DNA of 64,000 bases from Burkholderiaceae bacterium (GTDB taxonomy: Bacteria; Pseudomonadota; Gammaproteobacteria; Burkholderiales; Burkholderiaceae_C), in contig JACKLO010000009.1 of NCBI GenBank assembly GCA_024235915.1, positions 186,001 through 250,000 of the forward strand, read 5' to 3'. Within the stretch, counting starts at the first letter, position 1. Each line of letters starts with the position of its first letter. The position numbers were made by a program, and so were the translations under genes. Below, in pieces: positions 48,355 through 56,757 of the stretch. The notes beneath the pieces are model-generated. The model saw only the letters and a program-made list of their open reading frames with translations, was not told the origin of the DNA and searched no databases.

Positions 48355-50414
48355 CCTCCGGCCGCGCCCAGGTCCACCTGCCAGTTGATGCGGCGGGTGA
48401 ACCTGCCGGGCTCCAGGTAGGTCCAGTCGATGATCTCGAGCACGATCAGGTTGTCGCCCACGCGGCGCAACGGGATCCAGCGGCGCAGGTAGTCGGCGCC
48501 CTGGTACACGCGCACCAGCTCCAGCGTGCCATCCGAGGCCAGCTGCCAGCGTGAGACGGCGTTGCCGGTGGCCGTGCCGTCCGGGTTGAACACATAGCTG
48601 GGATCCAGGCCGTAGTACTCCGGGTTGGCCTGCACATATCCCTCGGTGCGCCACAGCCGAGCCGCCGAGTCGGCGGTGAAGCTCAGCCCCGCGTCGGCAA
48701 ACAAGAGGTTCTGTTCGCCCTCGTAGACCACCGGGTCGACCACGTCAGCAGGAACGCTTGCGGCGACCCAGGACTCCAGACCGGTCAGCGGGTCGCGCTC
48801 CAGACGCGTGTAGCGCCGTGACGGCATGCCCTGGGTATGAACGGTGAGCCAGCCGTCTTCCAGCGTCCAGGTGGCCGCCTGACCGCTGACCTGGAAAGTG
48901 CCGGTGCCCGGCCCATCGATGCGCAGGATGTCCTGACGCCGCACGCCTTGTGTCGGATCGAAGGTGGACGAGGTCACACCCGCCAGACGGGCACCCACGG
49001 CGAGTTCGTCTGCGCCCACGCCGGCGCGCCCGGCAAGGTCGAACACCGTCGCCAGAAAGCCCGGCCCGCCAGGGTCCGTGGTGATGGACTGCCCAGCCAA
49101 CGGCCCTTCGAGCCAGACGTGCTCGAAACGGGTGGCCAGCAGCACCGGGCGCTTGACCGGACTGCCACCGACCACGGCCTGCAGCCTGTAGCCCAGCGTG
49201 CGGTAGACCGCCGCATACTGCACGCAGAACCCAGTCACCGGGTCGTCGTAGCAAGGGAAATCCGCCTGTTCGATCGGCGACGTCAGCGTCACCTGCAGCA
49301 CGGGCCCATCGGCCACCCAGCGCGCGGCGTGGCGCTGCCCGCCTTCGTACACGGTGCCGGCTCCCCCCGGTTGCAGTTCGACCGTCAGGTCAATGTAGGA
49401 CACCGGGTTGCCGCCGTCGCTGTAGGTCAGCACCCGGGTGGCCGTGACCGCCCAGGGTTCTCCGCCAGGCGCTGGTGCGGCGTTGACCACGGCCTGCTGC
49501 GCAGCCGCGTAGGCTTCCGCGTTGCCCGTGGCCTGCGCACGCACGAATGCCTGCGTGGCCGCTGCGTCCTGCAACAGCGCAAAGCTGTCCGCAACGCCCT
49601 CCGGCACGGTCACACCGCCATCGGCGATCAGGTTCACGGCGATGGCCAGCGACTGCAGTTCCTGGGGTCGAACCGCGCCGTCACTGGTCCTCATGTCCTC
49701 GGCGCTGGCGGGCAGACGTCCGCCCAGGGCACGCGCGCGCAGCGCAGCTTCCGCACTGGTCCAGTGTGTGGCGTTCAGCGCCGGCAGCATGGAGGCCGCC
49801 ACGGCGCCGCTTTCGGCATCGGCCAGTGCCGCCACCTCGTCGAGCGCGCCAATGACGCTGACCAGCCGCACGCGGCCGTCCGGGCTGACCCCTGCCACCT
49901 GTACCCAGGCATCGGGGGAGGCGCTGACCACGTCGGCGGCATAGCGGCCCTGGCCATCGGCCGTGACCTCGATGGTCTGATCGCCGACCTGAACCGTCAC
50001 CGCGGCATCGGCGATCGGCGCGTCGGTGATCGTGCCGCTCAACGTCAGCCGCGCCTGCACCGTGAACGTCACCGTCGCCATGGCGCTGCCGCCTGCGTCG
50101 GACTGCACGGTGTAGCGCACGCTGTCGGTGCCGAACCAGCCTTCGGCCGGTGTGTAGCGCAACTGGCCAGCCTCGACCACCGCTGTGCCATGGCCCGGCG
50201 CTTCGACCGACGCCAGGCTCAGGCTGCCGCGGTTGGCGCTGTCGTTGGCGAGCACATTGACCAGCGCTGAGCTCCGCCAGTCCAGTGTGGCCGCATCGTC
50301 GGTGGCGGTGATGGTGGCCGCCGGCGGGTTGCTGCCGCCGCAGGCCGCCAGCGCCAGCGCCATGGCCGTCGACAACACGCCGTGCAACGTGGTTCTCCAA
50401 GTCGGGTGATGCAT
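48351..50414 (-). CDS. Large lipoprotein with cadherin-like (VCBS/Big-type) domain
   Basis: 687 residues. The start at 50414 has GGAGG 6 bases upstream. Signal peptide ends in ALALAACGGS, a lipobox. Residues ~35-120 form a cadherin-like/Big domain (NVLANDSANRGSLSLASVEA, LRYTPAEGWFGTDSVRYTV). A CarboxypepD-reg-like segment (LSGTITDAPIADAAVTVQVG) follows. The remaining ~450 residues are not recognised; they include two Cys in DFPCYDDPVTGFCVQY and many Trp/Tyr-rich strands. Shares an upstream element with the PQQ dehydrogenase gene. Probably an outer-membrane-attached protein; function unknown. Confidence 0.8.
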   Translation of the reverse strand: MHHPTWRTTLHGVLSTAMALALAACGGSNPPAATITATDDAATLDWRSSALVNVLANDSANRGSLSLASVEAPGHGTAVVEAGQLRYTPAEGWFGTDSVRYTVQSDAGGSAMATVTFTVQARLTLSGTITDAPIADAAVTVQVGDQTIEVTADGQGRYAADVVSASPDAWVQVAGVSPDGRVRLVSVIGALDEVAALADAESGAVAASMLPALNATHWTSAEAALRARALGGRLPASAEDMRTSDGAVRPQELQSLAIAVNLIADGGVTVPEGVADSFALLQDAAATQAFVRAQATGNAEAYAAAQQAVVNAAPAPGGEPWAVTATRVLTYSDGGNPVSYIDLTVELQPGGAGTVYEGGQRHAARWVADGPVLQVTLTSPIEQADFPCYDDPVTGFCVQYAAVYRTLGYRLQAVVGGSPVKRPVLLATRFEHVWLEGPLAGQSITTDPGGPGFLATVFDLAGRAGVGADELAVGARLAGVTSSTFDPTQGVRRQDILRIDGPGTGTFQVSGQAATWTLEDGWLTVHTQGMPSRRYTRLERDPLTGLESWVAASVPADVVDPVVYEGEQNLLFADAGLSFTADSAARLWRTEGYVQANPEYYGLDPSYVFNPDGTATGNAVSRWQLASDGTLELVRVYQGADYLRRWIPLRRVGDNLIVLEIIDWTYLEPGRFTRRINWQVDLGAAGG

Positions 50415-50500
50415 CGCTTCCTCCACAGAACGCACGATCCAGCTGCCGCGGGCCCGTGGAATCTAGTGGCGGTAGCGACCGGCGTCATCACGCCATGGGA

Positions 50501-50516
50501 CTAGGGTGTTTCCCTG
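50501..50516 (-). promoter_or_regulatory. Upstream element shared with the PQQ dehydrogenase gene
   Basis: Minus strand reads CAGGGAAACACCCTAG, 87 bases upstream of the lipoprotein ATG. It matches the element at 46170-46186 (AGGGAAA(N)CACCC) in sequence, orientation and distance. The core is also an imperfect inverted repeat (AGGG/CCCT). Confidence 0.5.
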
Positions 50517-50565
50517 ACGGTCCGAAGGTCTGGAAGCGAGCGCAGACACCGCCGTTCGAGGTGGA

Positions 50566-51378
50566 TCAGAACCGCCAGACCAGGCCGGCACCCACCGTCC
50601 AGCCCAGGCGGCGCTGCACCAAGGGGCTCTGCGCGGCCGCGCCGACCTGCCACGACAGGCCGGTGCCGACGAAGCTGCCCCAGTGCTTGCCGAACTCGTG
50701 GCGCAGCGTGAGGTCCAGGTTGACGTCGCGCATGCCGTTGCCCGGGGTGTAGACGGCATAGCCCGTGCGCTGCGCCTGCTCCGGCGTGACGCCATACCAG
50801 GACTGCATGTAGGTGTCGCTGCCGAAGCTCGCGCCGGTGGAGAACAGCAGGCGGGTCTGGTCATCCAGCGTCCAGGCTCGCGCCGCGCCCAGGTCGACCA
50901 CGTACCCATTGCCATGCCCGAGCACGTCGGTGTTCACCGCCAGCGAGTAGCGCCAGGGCCCTTCGGGCTGCCAGTGCACCCGCAGGCGGGCCAGCACGGT
51001 GCCCTGGATGTCACCCATGCCCGCGAGGGCGTCACTGTCGTCGGATTTCCGGCCGTTGGTCCAGCGGGCGCTGAGGCTGACACGCAGGGTCTCGCGCTCG
51101 ACCAGCGCCGCCGACACGCCGCGTTCGACGTCGTTGTCGCGTCGGGTGGTGAAGCCCCCGGCGCCGGAGATGGTGAGGCGGCCATAACGCACGAAGCCCC
51201 CGGGGCGGAACCGCCAGGCCGACTTCTGGGCGCCGCCGTACTCCGGCCCGTAGGACGAGACCAGACCGATCGCGCCCTCGAACTTCAAGGGCTTGTCTTC
51301 GCTGGCGTCGGGCTCGGCGGCCCAGGCGAGTGGGGGAGCCAAGATCCCCAGGATGGCAAGACAAGGCAGCAGACGCAT
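50566..51378 (-). CDS. MipA/OmpV-family outer-membrane protein
   Basis: 270 residues from the ATG at 51378. Signal peptide LLPCLAILGILAPPLAWAAE. The mature protein shows MipA/OmpV features: GLVSSYGPEYGGAQKSAWRF near the N-terminus, RRDNDVERGV, and a terminal GWTVGAGLVWRF beta-signal. Family members are outer-membrane barrels or murein-synthesis scaffold partners. It is upstream of the large lipoprotein on the same strand (151 bp gap), and divergent from ileS. Confidence 0.85.
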   Translation of the reverse strand: MRLLPCLAILGILAPPLAWAAEPDASEDKPLKFEGAIGLVSSYGPEYGGAQKSAWRFRPGGFVRYGRLTISGAGGFTTRRDNDVERGVSAALVERETLRVSLSARWTNGRKSDDSDALAGMGDIQGTVLARLRVHWQPEGPWRYSLAVNTDVLGHGNGYVVDLGAARAWTLDDQTRLLFSTGASFGSDTYMQSWYGVTPEQAQRTGYAVYTPGNGMRDVNLDLTLRHEFGKHWGSFVGTGLSWQVGAAAQSPLVQRRLGWTVGAGLVWRF

Positions 51379-51389
51379 CGGAAGAAGGG

Positions 51390-51419
51390 TTCGGACGCCA
51401 GGGGTGGCGTCGCTAGAAT
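51390..51419 (+). promoter_or_regulatory. Candidate ileS promoter with internal inverted repeat
   Basis: TTCGGA (51390-51395), an 18-base spacer and TAGAAT (51414-51419). The spacer region contains GACGCC (51394-51399) / GGCGTC (51406-51411), a perfect inverted repeat. Transcription would start near 51426, where a short open frame begins. Confidence 0.4.
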
Positions 51420-51425
51420 CAAGAC

Positions 51426-51521
51426 ATGGCGACCAACGGACCCGCACCTTCCCTCGCCCGCGGACATTCGGCCACGCGGCGCCAGACGACGCGCGACCGA
51501 ATTATTCGCAGCGCCGTCTGA
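51426..51521 (+). CDS. Possible 31-residue leader peptide upstream of ileS
   Basis: ATG at 51426 begins 7 bases after the TAGAAT -10 candidate, so the message could be leaderless. The frame encodes 31 residues ending RDRIIRSAV and contains two consecutive ATT isoleucine codons, unusual in a genome that mostly uses ATC. It ends 97 bases before the ileS ATG. There is no Shine-Dalgarno and it may be a chance open frame; recorded because tandem Ile codons upstream of ileS would suit attenuation-like control. Confidence 0.3.
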   Translation: MATNGPAPSLARGHSATRRQTTRDRIIRSAV

Positions 51522-51618
51522 AGAACGGCTGAAGCCTGCGCACCGCCTGCTGCACAGCCCGCCTGGGCCCCGCAGCGCGAATGTCCTGATCGACCTGCCG
51601 CCAACGCGGCCCGACGCC

Positions 51619-54462
51619 ATGAATGCCCCCACCGACAAGCCCACGCCCGAGTACCGTCAGACGCTGAACCTGCCGGACACACCGTTCCCGATGCGTGGCG
51701 ACCTCGCCAAGCGCGAACCTGCCTGGGTCAAGGCCTGGCAGGACGAAGGCCTCTACAAGCGCCTGCGTGACGCCCGCCACGGCGCGCCGCTGTTCGTGCT
51801 GCACGACGGCCCACCGTATGCCAACGGCGCCATCCACATGGGCCACGCGGTCAACAAGGTGCTCAAGGACATGATCGTCAAGGCGCGGCAGCTGGCCGGC
51901 TTCGACGCCCAGTACGTGCCGGGCTGGGACTGCCACGGCCTGCCGATCGAGAACGCGATCGAGAAGGCGCACGGCCGCGGCCTCAGCCGCGACGAGATGC
52001 AGGCCAAGAGCCGTGCCTACGCCACCGAGCAGATCGCGCTGCAGATGAAGGACTTCCAGCGCCTGGGCGTCCTGGGCGACTGGGCACAGCGCTACGCGAC
52101 GATGGACCCGGCCAACGAGGCCGGCGAGATCCGCGCCTTCAAGCGCGTGATCGAGCGTGGCTTCGTCTACCGCGGCCTGAAGCCGGTGTACTGGTGCTTC
52201 GACTGCGGCAGCTCGCTGGCCGAGTTCGAAATCGAATACGCCGACAAGAAGAGCCAGACGCTGGACGTGGCCTTCCTGTGTGCAGAGCCGGACAAGCTGG
52301 CCGCGGCCTTCGGCCTGCCGGAGATCGTCGGCGAGGCCTTTGCGGTGATCTGGACCACCACCGCGTGGACCATCCCGGCCAACCAGGCGCTGAACCTGAA
52401 CCCGGCGCTCGAATACGCGCTGGTGCACACCGAGCGTGGGCAGCTGATCCTGGCCGCCTCGCTGGTGGAGGCCTGCCTGAAGCGCTACGGCCTGACCGGC
52501 CATGTGATGGCCACGACGCTGGGCGAAAAGCTTGGCGGCATCGCCTTCCGCCATCCGCTGGCGCACGTGCACGAAGGCTACGACCGCCTGAGCCCGGTCT
52601 ACCTGGCCGACTACGCCACCGCCGACGACGGCACCGGCCTCGTGCACAGCTCGCCGGCCTACGGCCTGGACGACTTCAACAGCTGCGTCGCGCATGGCCT
52701 GGCCTACGACGACATCCTGAACCCGGTGCAGGGCAACGGCCGCTACGCCGAGGACTTTCCGCTCTTCGGCGGCCTGAACATCTGGAAGGCCGTGCCGCAG
52801 ATCATCGACACCCTGCGCGACGCCGGCCGGCTGATGGCCACCGAAGCCATCACCCACAGCTACCCGCACTGCTGGCGCCACAAGAGCCCGGTGATCTACC
52901 GTGCCGCGGCGCAGTGGTTCGTGCGCATGGACGAGGGCGACGGCGTCTTCACCAAAGACAAGGCCGAGAAGACGCTGCGCCAGATGGCGCTGGAGGCCAT
53001 CGACCGCACCGGCTTCTACCCGGAGAACGGGCGCGCCCGCCTGCGCGACATGATCGCCAACCGGCCGGACTGGTGCATCAGCCGCCAACGCAGCTGGGGT
53101 GTGCCGCTGCCCTTCTTCCTGCACAAGGACACGGGCGAGTTGCACCCGCGCACGATGGAGATCCTCGACCAGGCCGCCGACATCGTCGAGGCTGGCGGCA
53201 TCGAGGCCTGGAGCCGCGTGAGCACCGAGGACATCCTCGGCCCGGAGGACGCGCCGCACTACACCAAGAGCAGCGACATCCTGGAAGTCTGGTTCGACAG
53301 CGGCAGCACCTTCTGGCACGTGCTGCGTGGCCAGCACCCGGAAGGCTGGCACCGCGAGGGCCCCGAGGCCGACCTCTACCTGGAAGGTCACGACCAGCAC
53401 CGCGGCTGGTTCCACAGTTCGCTGCTGCTGGCCTGCGCGCTGTACGGCCGCGCGCCGTACCGCGGCCTGCTCACCCACGGCTTCACGGTGGACAGCCAGG
53501 GCCGCAAGATGAGCAAGAGCCTGGGCAATGGCATCGAGCCGCAAAAAGTGAGCTCGTCGCTGGGCGCCGAGATCATCCGTCTGTGGGTGGCCGCCAGCGA
53601 CTACAGCGGCGACATCGCCGGCGACGACAAGATCCTCGCCCGCGTGGTGGACGCCTACCGCCGCATCCGCAACACGCTGCGCTTCCAGCTCGCCAACACG
53701 TCCGACTTCGACCCGAAGACCGACGCCGTGCCGGCGGAGCAGCTCTTCGAGATCGACCGCTGGGCGCTGGCGCGCAGTGCCGAGTTCCAGGCCGAGATCC
53801 TGAAGCACTACGAGGTCTACGAGTTCCACCCTGTGGTGGCCAAGCTGCAGGTGTTCTGCAGCGAAGACCTGGGCGCCTTCTACCTCGACGTGCTGAAGGA
53901 CCGGCTCTACACCACCGCCCCAGGCAGCCTGGCGCGGCGCAGTGCACAGACGGCACTCTGGCAGATCACGCAGGCCATGCTGCGCTGGATGGCGCCGTTC
54001 CTGAGCTTCACCGCCGAAGAAGCCTGGAAGCTCGTGGGCCATACCGAGTCGATCTTTACCGAGACCTACTGGAACTTCGACGGCGAGGACGTGGCGCTGC
54101 TGCCCAAGTGGGCCCGGCTGCGCGAGATCCGCGAGCTGGCGAACAAGGAGATCGAGGCCGTGCGCGGCACCGGCGCGGTGGGCTCGTCGTTGCAGGCCAC
54201 GCTGGCACTCGGCGCCCCGCCGGAGGACCTGGCCCTGTTGCAGTCGCTGGGCGAGGACCTGAAGTTCGTCTTCATCGTCAGCGCGCTGTCGGTGTCGGCG
54301 GCCGAGGCCCTGACGGTGGCGGTCGCACCGTCCACGGCCACCAAGTGCGAGCGCTGCTGGCACTGGCGCGACGACGTCGGCCATGACGCCGCCCATCCGG
54401 GCCTGTGCCGCCGCTGCACCGACAACCTGCACGGCGCCGGCGAAGTGCGCCATCACGCCTGA
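51619..54462 (+). CDS. ileS: Isoleucyl-tRNA synthetase
   Basis: 947 residues. Class I signature PYANGAIHMGHAVNK (HIGH motif), GWDCHGLPIEN, editing domain with WTTTAWTIPANQALNLNP, KMSKS loop GRKMSKSLGNGIEP, and the C-terminal zinc finger CERCWHWRDDV...CRRCTDN. The ATG at 51619 begins MNAPTDKPTPEYRQTLNLPD, a typical IleS N-terminus. It charges tRNA-Ile in the cytoplasm. Its TGA overlaps the lspA ATG by one base. Confidence 0.98.
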   Translation: MNAPTDKPTPEYRQTLNLPDTPFPMRGDLAKREPAWVKAWQDEGLYKRLRDARHGAPLFVLHDGPPYANGAIHMGHAVNKVLKDMIVKARQLAGFDAQYVPGWDCHGLPIENAIEKAHGRGLSRDEMQAKSRAYATEQIALQMKDFQRLGVLGDWAQRYATMDPANEAGEIRAFKRVIERGFVYRGLKPVYWCFDCGSSLAEFEIEYADKKSQTLDVAFLCAEPDKLAAAFGLPEIVGEAFAVIWTTTAWTIPANQALNLNPALEYALVHTERGQLILAASLVEACLKRYGLTGHVMATTLGEKLGGIAFRHPLAHVHEGYDRLSPVYLADYATADDGTGLVHSSPAYGLDDFNSCVAHGLAYDDILNPVQGNGRYAEDFPLFGGLNIWKAVPQIIDTLRDAGRLMATEAITHSYPHCWRHKSPVIYRAAAQWFVRMDEGDGVFTKDKAEKTLRQMALEAIDRTGFYPENGRARLRDMIANRPDWCISRQRSWGVPLPFFLHKDTGELHPRTMEILDQAADIVEAGGIEAWSRVSTEDILGPEDAPHYTKSSDILEVWFDSGSTFWHVLRGQHPEGWHREGPEADLYLEGHDQHRGWFHSSLLLACALYGRAPYRGLLTHGFTVDSQGRKMSKSLGNGIEPQKVSSSLGAEIIRLWVAASDYSGDIAGDDKILARVVDAYRRIRNTLRFQLANTSDFDPKTDAVPAEQLFEIDRWALARSAEFQAEILKHYEVYEFHPVVAKLQVFCSEDLGAFYLDVLKDRLYTTAPGSLARRSAQTALWQITQAMLRWMAPFLSFTAEEAWKLVGHTESIFTETYWNFDGEDVALLPKWARLREIRELANKEIEAVRGTGAVGSSLQATLALGAPPEDLALLQSLGEDLKFVFIVSALSVSAAEALTVAVAPSTATKCERCWHWRDDVGHDAAHPGLCRRCTDNLHGAGEVRHHA

Positions 54463-55004
54463 TGGCCCGCGCCAAGGGACAGGCCAGCCTGATGCGCCGC
54501 CGCGGGCCAAGCCTGGCCTTGTGGCTGGGGCTGGCCGCGCTGGTCATCGTGGCCGACCAGCTGACCAAGACGCTGATCGTCGGCGCCTTCCAGCTCGGCG
54601 ACAGCGTCACTGTGACGTCGTTCTTCAACCTCGTTCGCGCGCACAACCCGGGTGCGGCCTTCAGCTTTCTGGCCGGGGCCGGCGGCTGGCAGCGCTGGTT
54701 CTTCGTCGGCGTTGGCGCGTTGGCGTCGGTCTTCATCGTCTGGATGCTGCGGCGGCACGGCGACCAGCGGCTGTTCTGCTTCGCGCTGACGATGATCCTG
54801 GGGGGCGCGTTGGGGAACGTCGTCGATCGGCTGATCCACGGCTACGTGGTGGACTTCCTGCAGTTCCGCTTCTCGATCCTGGAGCCCCTGTTCCACGGCG
54901 GCTACTTCCCGAGCTTCAACCTGGCGGACAGCGCCATCACGCTGGGCGCCATCTGCCTGATCCTGGACGAGCTGCTGCGCGTGCGACGCAGCAGCAGCCG
55001 CTGA
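54462..55004 (+). CDS. lspA: Lipoprotein signal peptidase II
   Basis: 180 residues, four membrane helices. Catalytic aspartates in GGALGNVVDRLIHGYVVDF and FPSFNLADSAITLGA; conserved HNPGAAFSFLAG near residue 65. It cleaves the signal peptides of diacylated lipoproteins, several of which are encoded in this window. Coupled to ileS by TGATG overlap, the standard ileS-lspA arrangement. Confidence 0.97.
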   Translation: MARAKGQASLMRRRGPSLALWLGLAALVIVADQLTKTLIVGAFQLGDSVTVTSFFNLVRAHNPGAAFSFLAGAGGWQRWFFVGVGALASVFIVWMLRRHGDQRLFCFALTMILGGALGNVVDRLIHGYVVDFLQFRFSILEPLFHGGYFPSFNLADSAITLGAICLILDELLRVRRSSSR

Positions 55005-55014
55005 AGGACTGAAC

Positions 55015-56694
55015 GTGGACAGTCTCTCCCTGCAGGACCTTGGGCGCTTGCAGGAGATCGCCGGCGTGCTGATGCGCCACGGCCTGGGCGAGGCCGTGCG
55101 CCGCCTGGGCATGGCCGACGCGCTGGAGCGCGCCGGCCACGTGCTCCGGCGCGAGAACGCGGCCGAACTGGCGCGGTTGTCACCGCCGGAACAGGTGCGC
55201 CGTGCCTTCGAGGAACTGGGCCCGACCTTCGTCAAGCTCGGCCAGGTGCTCGCCGGACGTGGCGATCTGCTGGACGCCGACTGGCTGCGCGAGCTGAGCA
55301 AGCTGCACAGCAAGGTGCCGCAGGTGCCGATGGAGACGCTGCGGCCGCAACTGCGCGAAGACCTGGGCGGCGAACCCGAAGCGGTGTTCGCCTGGTTCGA
55401 CACCGAGCCACTGGCCGCGGCCTCGATCGCCCAGGTGCACCGTGCGCGGCTGCAGGACGGCACCGAGGTGATTGTGAAGGTGCGCCGCCCTGGCATCGAG
55501 ACCGTGATCGAGGCCGACCTGCGGCTGCTGTCCCGGCTGGCCGTGGTGGCCGAGCGCCAGTGGCCGGCGCTGGTGCCCTACGGCCCTCAGCAGCTGGTGC
55601 GCGAATTTGCGCGCTCGCTGCGTCGCGAGCTCGACCTGGCGGCCGAATGCCGCAACGCCGAGCGGGTGGCCGGCAACCTGGCGCCCTTGGGCTTCGTCGA
55701 CATCCCCCGCGTGCACTGGGCCTTCACCGGTGCGCGCGTGAACGTGCAGGACCGCGTGGACGGGCTGCCCGGCGAGGACCTGGCCGCCGTCGACGCCGCC
55801 GGCCTGGACCGCAAGGTGCTGGCCCAGCGCGGTGCGCAGGCGGTGCTGAAGATGATCGTCGAGGACGGCTACTTCCACGCCGACCCGCACCCCGGCAACG
55901 TCTTCTACCTGCCCGGCAACCGGCTCGCGTTCATCGACTTCGGCATGGTCGGCCGCCTGCCGCCGCGCCGGCGCGAGGAACTGCTGGACCTGCTGCTGGG
56001 TCTGGTCCAGCGCGATCCGCCGGCGGTGGCCGAGGTGCTGCTGAACTGGACCGGCGACACCCGCGGCGTGGACCTGGCCGAACTGGAGGCCGCCATCGAG
56101 GCCTTCGTCGACCAATACCACGGCGTGCCGCTGTCGCAGCTCAACCTGGGCCGCATGCTCACCGAGGTGACCGACGTGCTGCGCGAGCAGTCGCTGAAGC
56201 TGCCCGGCGACCTGGCGCTGCTGATCAAGGCCTTTGTGTCGCTGGAGAGCATGGGCCGCGGCCTGGACCCGGACTTCCACGTCGCGCAGGAGGCGCTGCC
56301 GCTGCTGCAGCGTGTGCTGCGTGCGCGCTACAAGCCCAAGGCCCTGGGCCAGCGGGCCTGGCAGGCGGCGCTGAAACTGGCGTCCACCGCCGAGAAGCTG
56401 CCGCACGACGTCTCGCGCCTGCTGCGCCGCGCCCGCCACGGGCAGCTGCGCGTGGGGCTGGAGCTGGCCCACCTGCAGCGGGTGGGTGACCAGCTCGACC
56501 GCGCTGCGACGCGCCTGTCGATGGCCATCGTCATCGCAGCACTGATCATCGGCTCGTCCATCGTGATGACGGTGGGCGGCGGGCCAACGCTCTTCGGCCT
56601 GCCGGCCTTCGGCTTCCTGGGTTTTGTCGGCGCCGCCGGCGGTGCGATCTGGCTGGTGCGTTCGATCAAGCGCGAGAAGCGGCACGACGACTGA
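55015..56694 (+). CDS. ubiB: ABC1/UbiB-family atypical kinase
   Basis: 559 residues, GTG start 10 bases after lspA. UbiB features: the KxGQ motif in FVKLGQVLAGRGD, the Ala-rich nucleotide loop PLAAASIAQVHRARL, VIVKVRRPGIETVIEADLRL, DGYFHADPHPGNVFYL, AFIDFGMVGRLPPRRR, and two C-terminal membrane helices. UbiB proteins support ubiquinone synthesis or transport through an ATPase-like activity. Whether this is the cell's main UbiB or a paralogue is open because it is not with ubiE or ubiJ. Confidence 0.88.
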   Translation: MDSLSLQDLGRLQEIAGVLMRHGLGEAVRRLGMADALERAGHVLRRENAAELARLSPPEQVRRAFEELGPTFVKLGQVLAGRGDLLDADWLRELSKLHSKVPQVPMETLRPQLREDLGGEPEAVFAWFDTEPLAAASIAQVHRARLQDGTEVIVKVRRPGIETVIEADLRLLSRLAVVAERQWPALVPYGPQQLVREFARSLRRELDLAAECRNAERVAGNLAPLGFVDIPRVHWAFTGARVNVQDRVDGLPGEDLAAVDAAGLDRKVLAQRGAQAVLKMIVEDGYFHADPHPGNVFYLPGNRLAFIDFGMVGRLPPRRREELLDLLLGLVQRDPPAVAEVLLNWTGDTRGVDLAELEAAIEAFVDQYHGVPLSQLNLGRMLTEVTDVLREQSLKLPGDLALLIKAFVSLESMGRGLDPDFHVAQEALPLLQRVLRARYKPKALGQRAWQAALKLASTAEKLPHDVSRLLRRARHGQLRVGLELAHLQRVGDQLDRAATRLSMAIVIAALIIGSSIVMTVGGGPTLFGLPAFGFLGFVGAAGGAIWLVRSIKREKRHDD

Positions 56695-56757
56695 CCGCTT
56701 GAGATCCCCGGGGCGGGCCCGATACCCGTTGGCGCATCGGCGGGCTACAACCTCGGC

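Noticed and set aside
51379..51618. T-box or other riboswitch upstream of ileS
   Set aside because: No T-box sequence or specifier-loop architecture is visible and T-boxes are not expected in betaproteobacteria.
51502..54510. 1002-codon minus-strand open frame opposite ileS
   Set aside because: Shadow of a high-GC gene; the ileS strand has HIGH, KMSKS and zinc-finger motifs.
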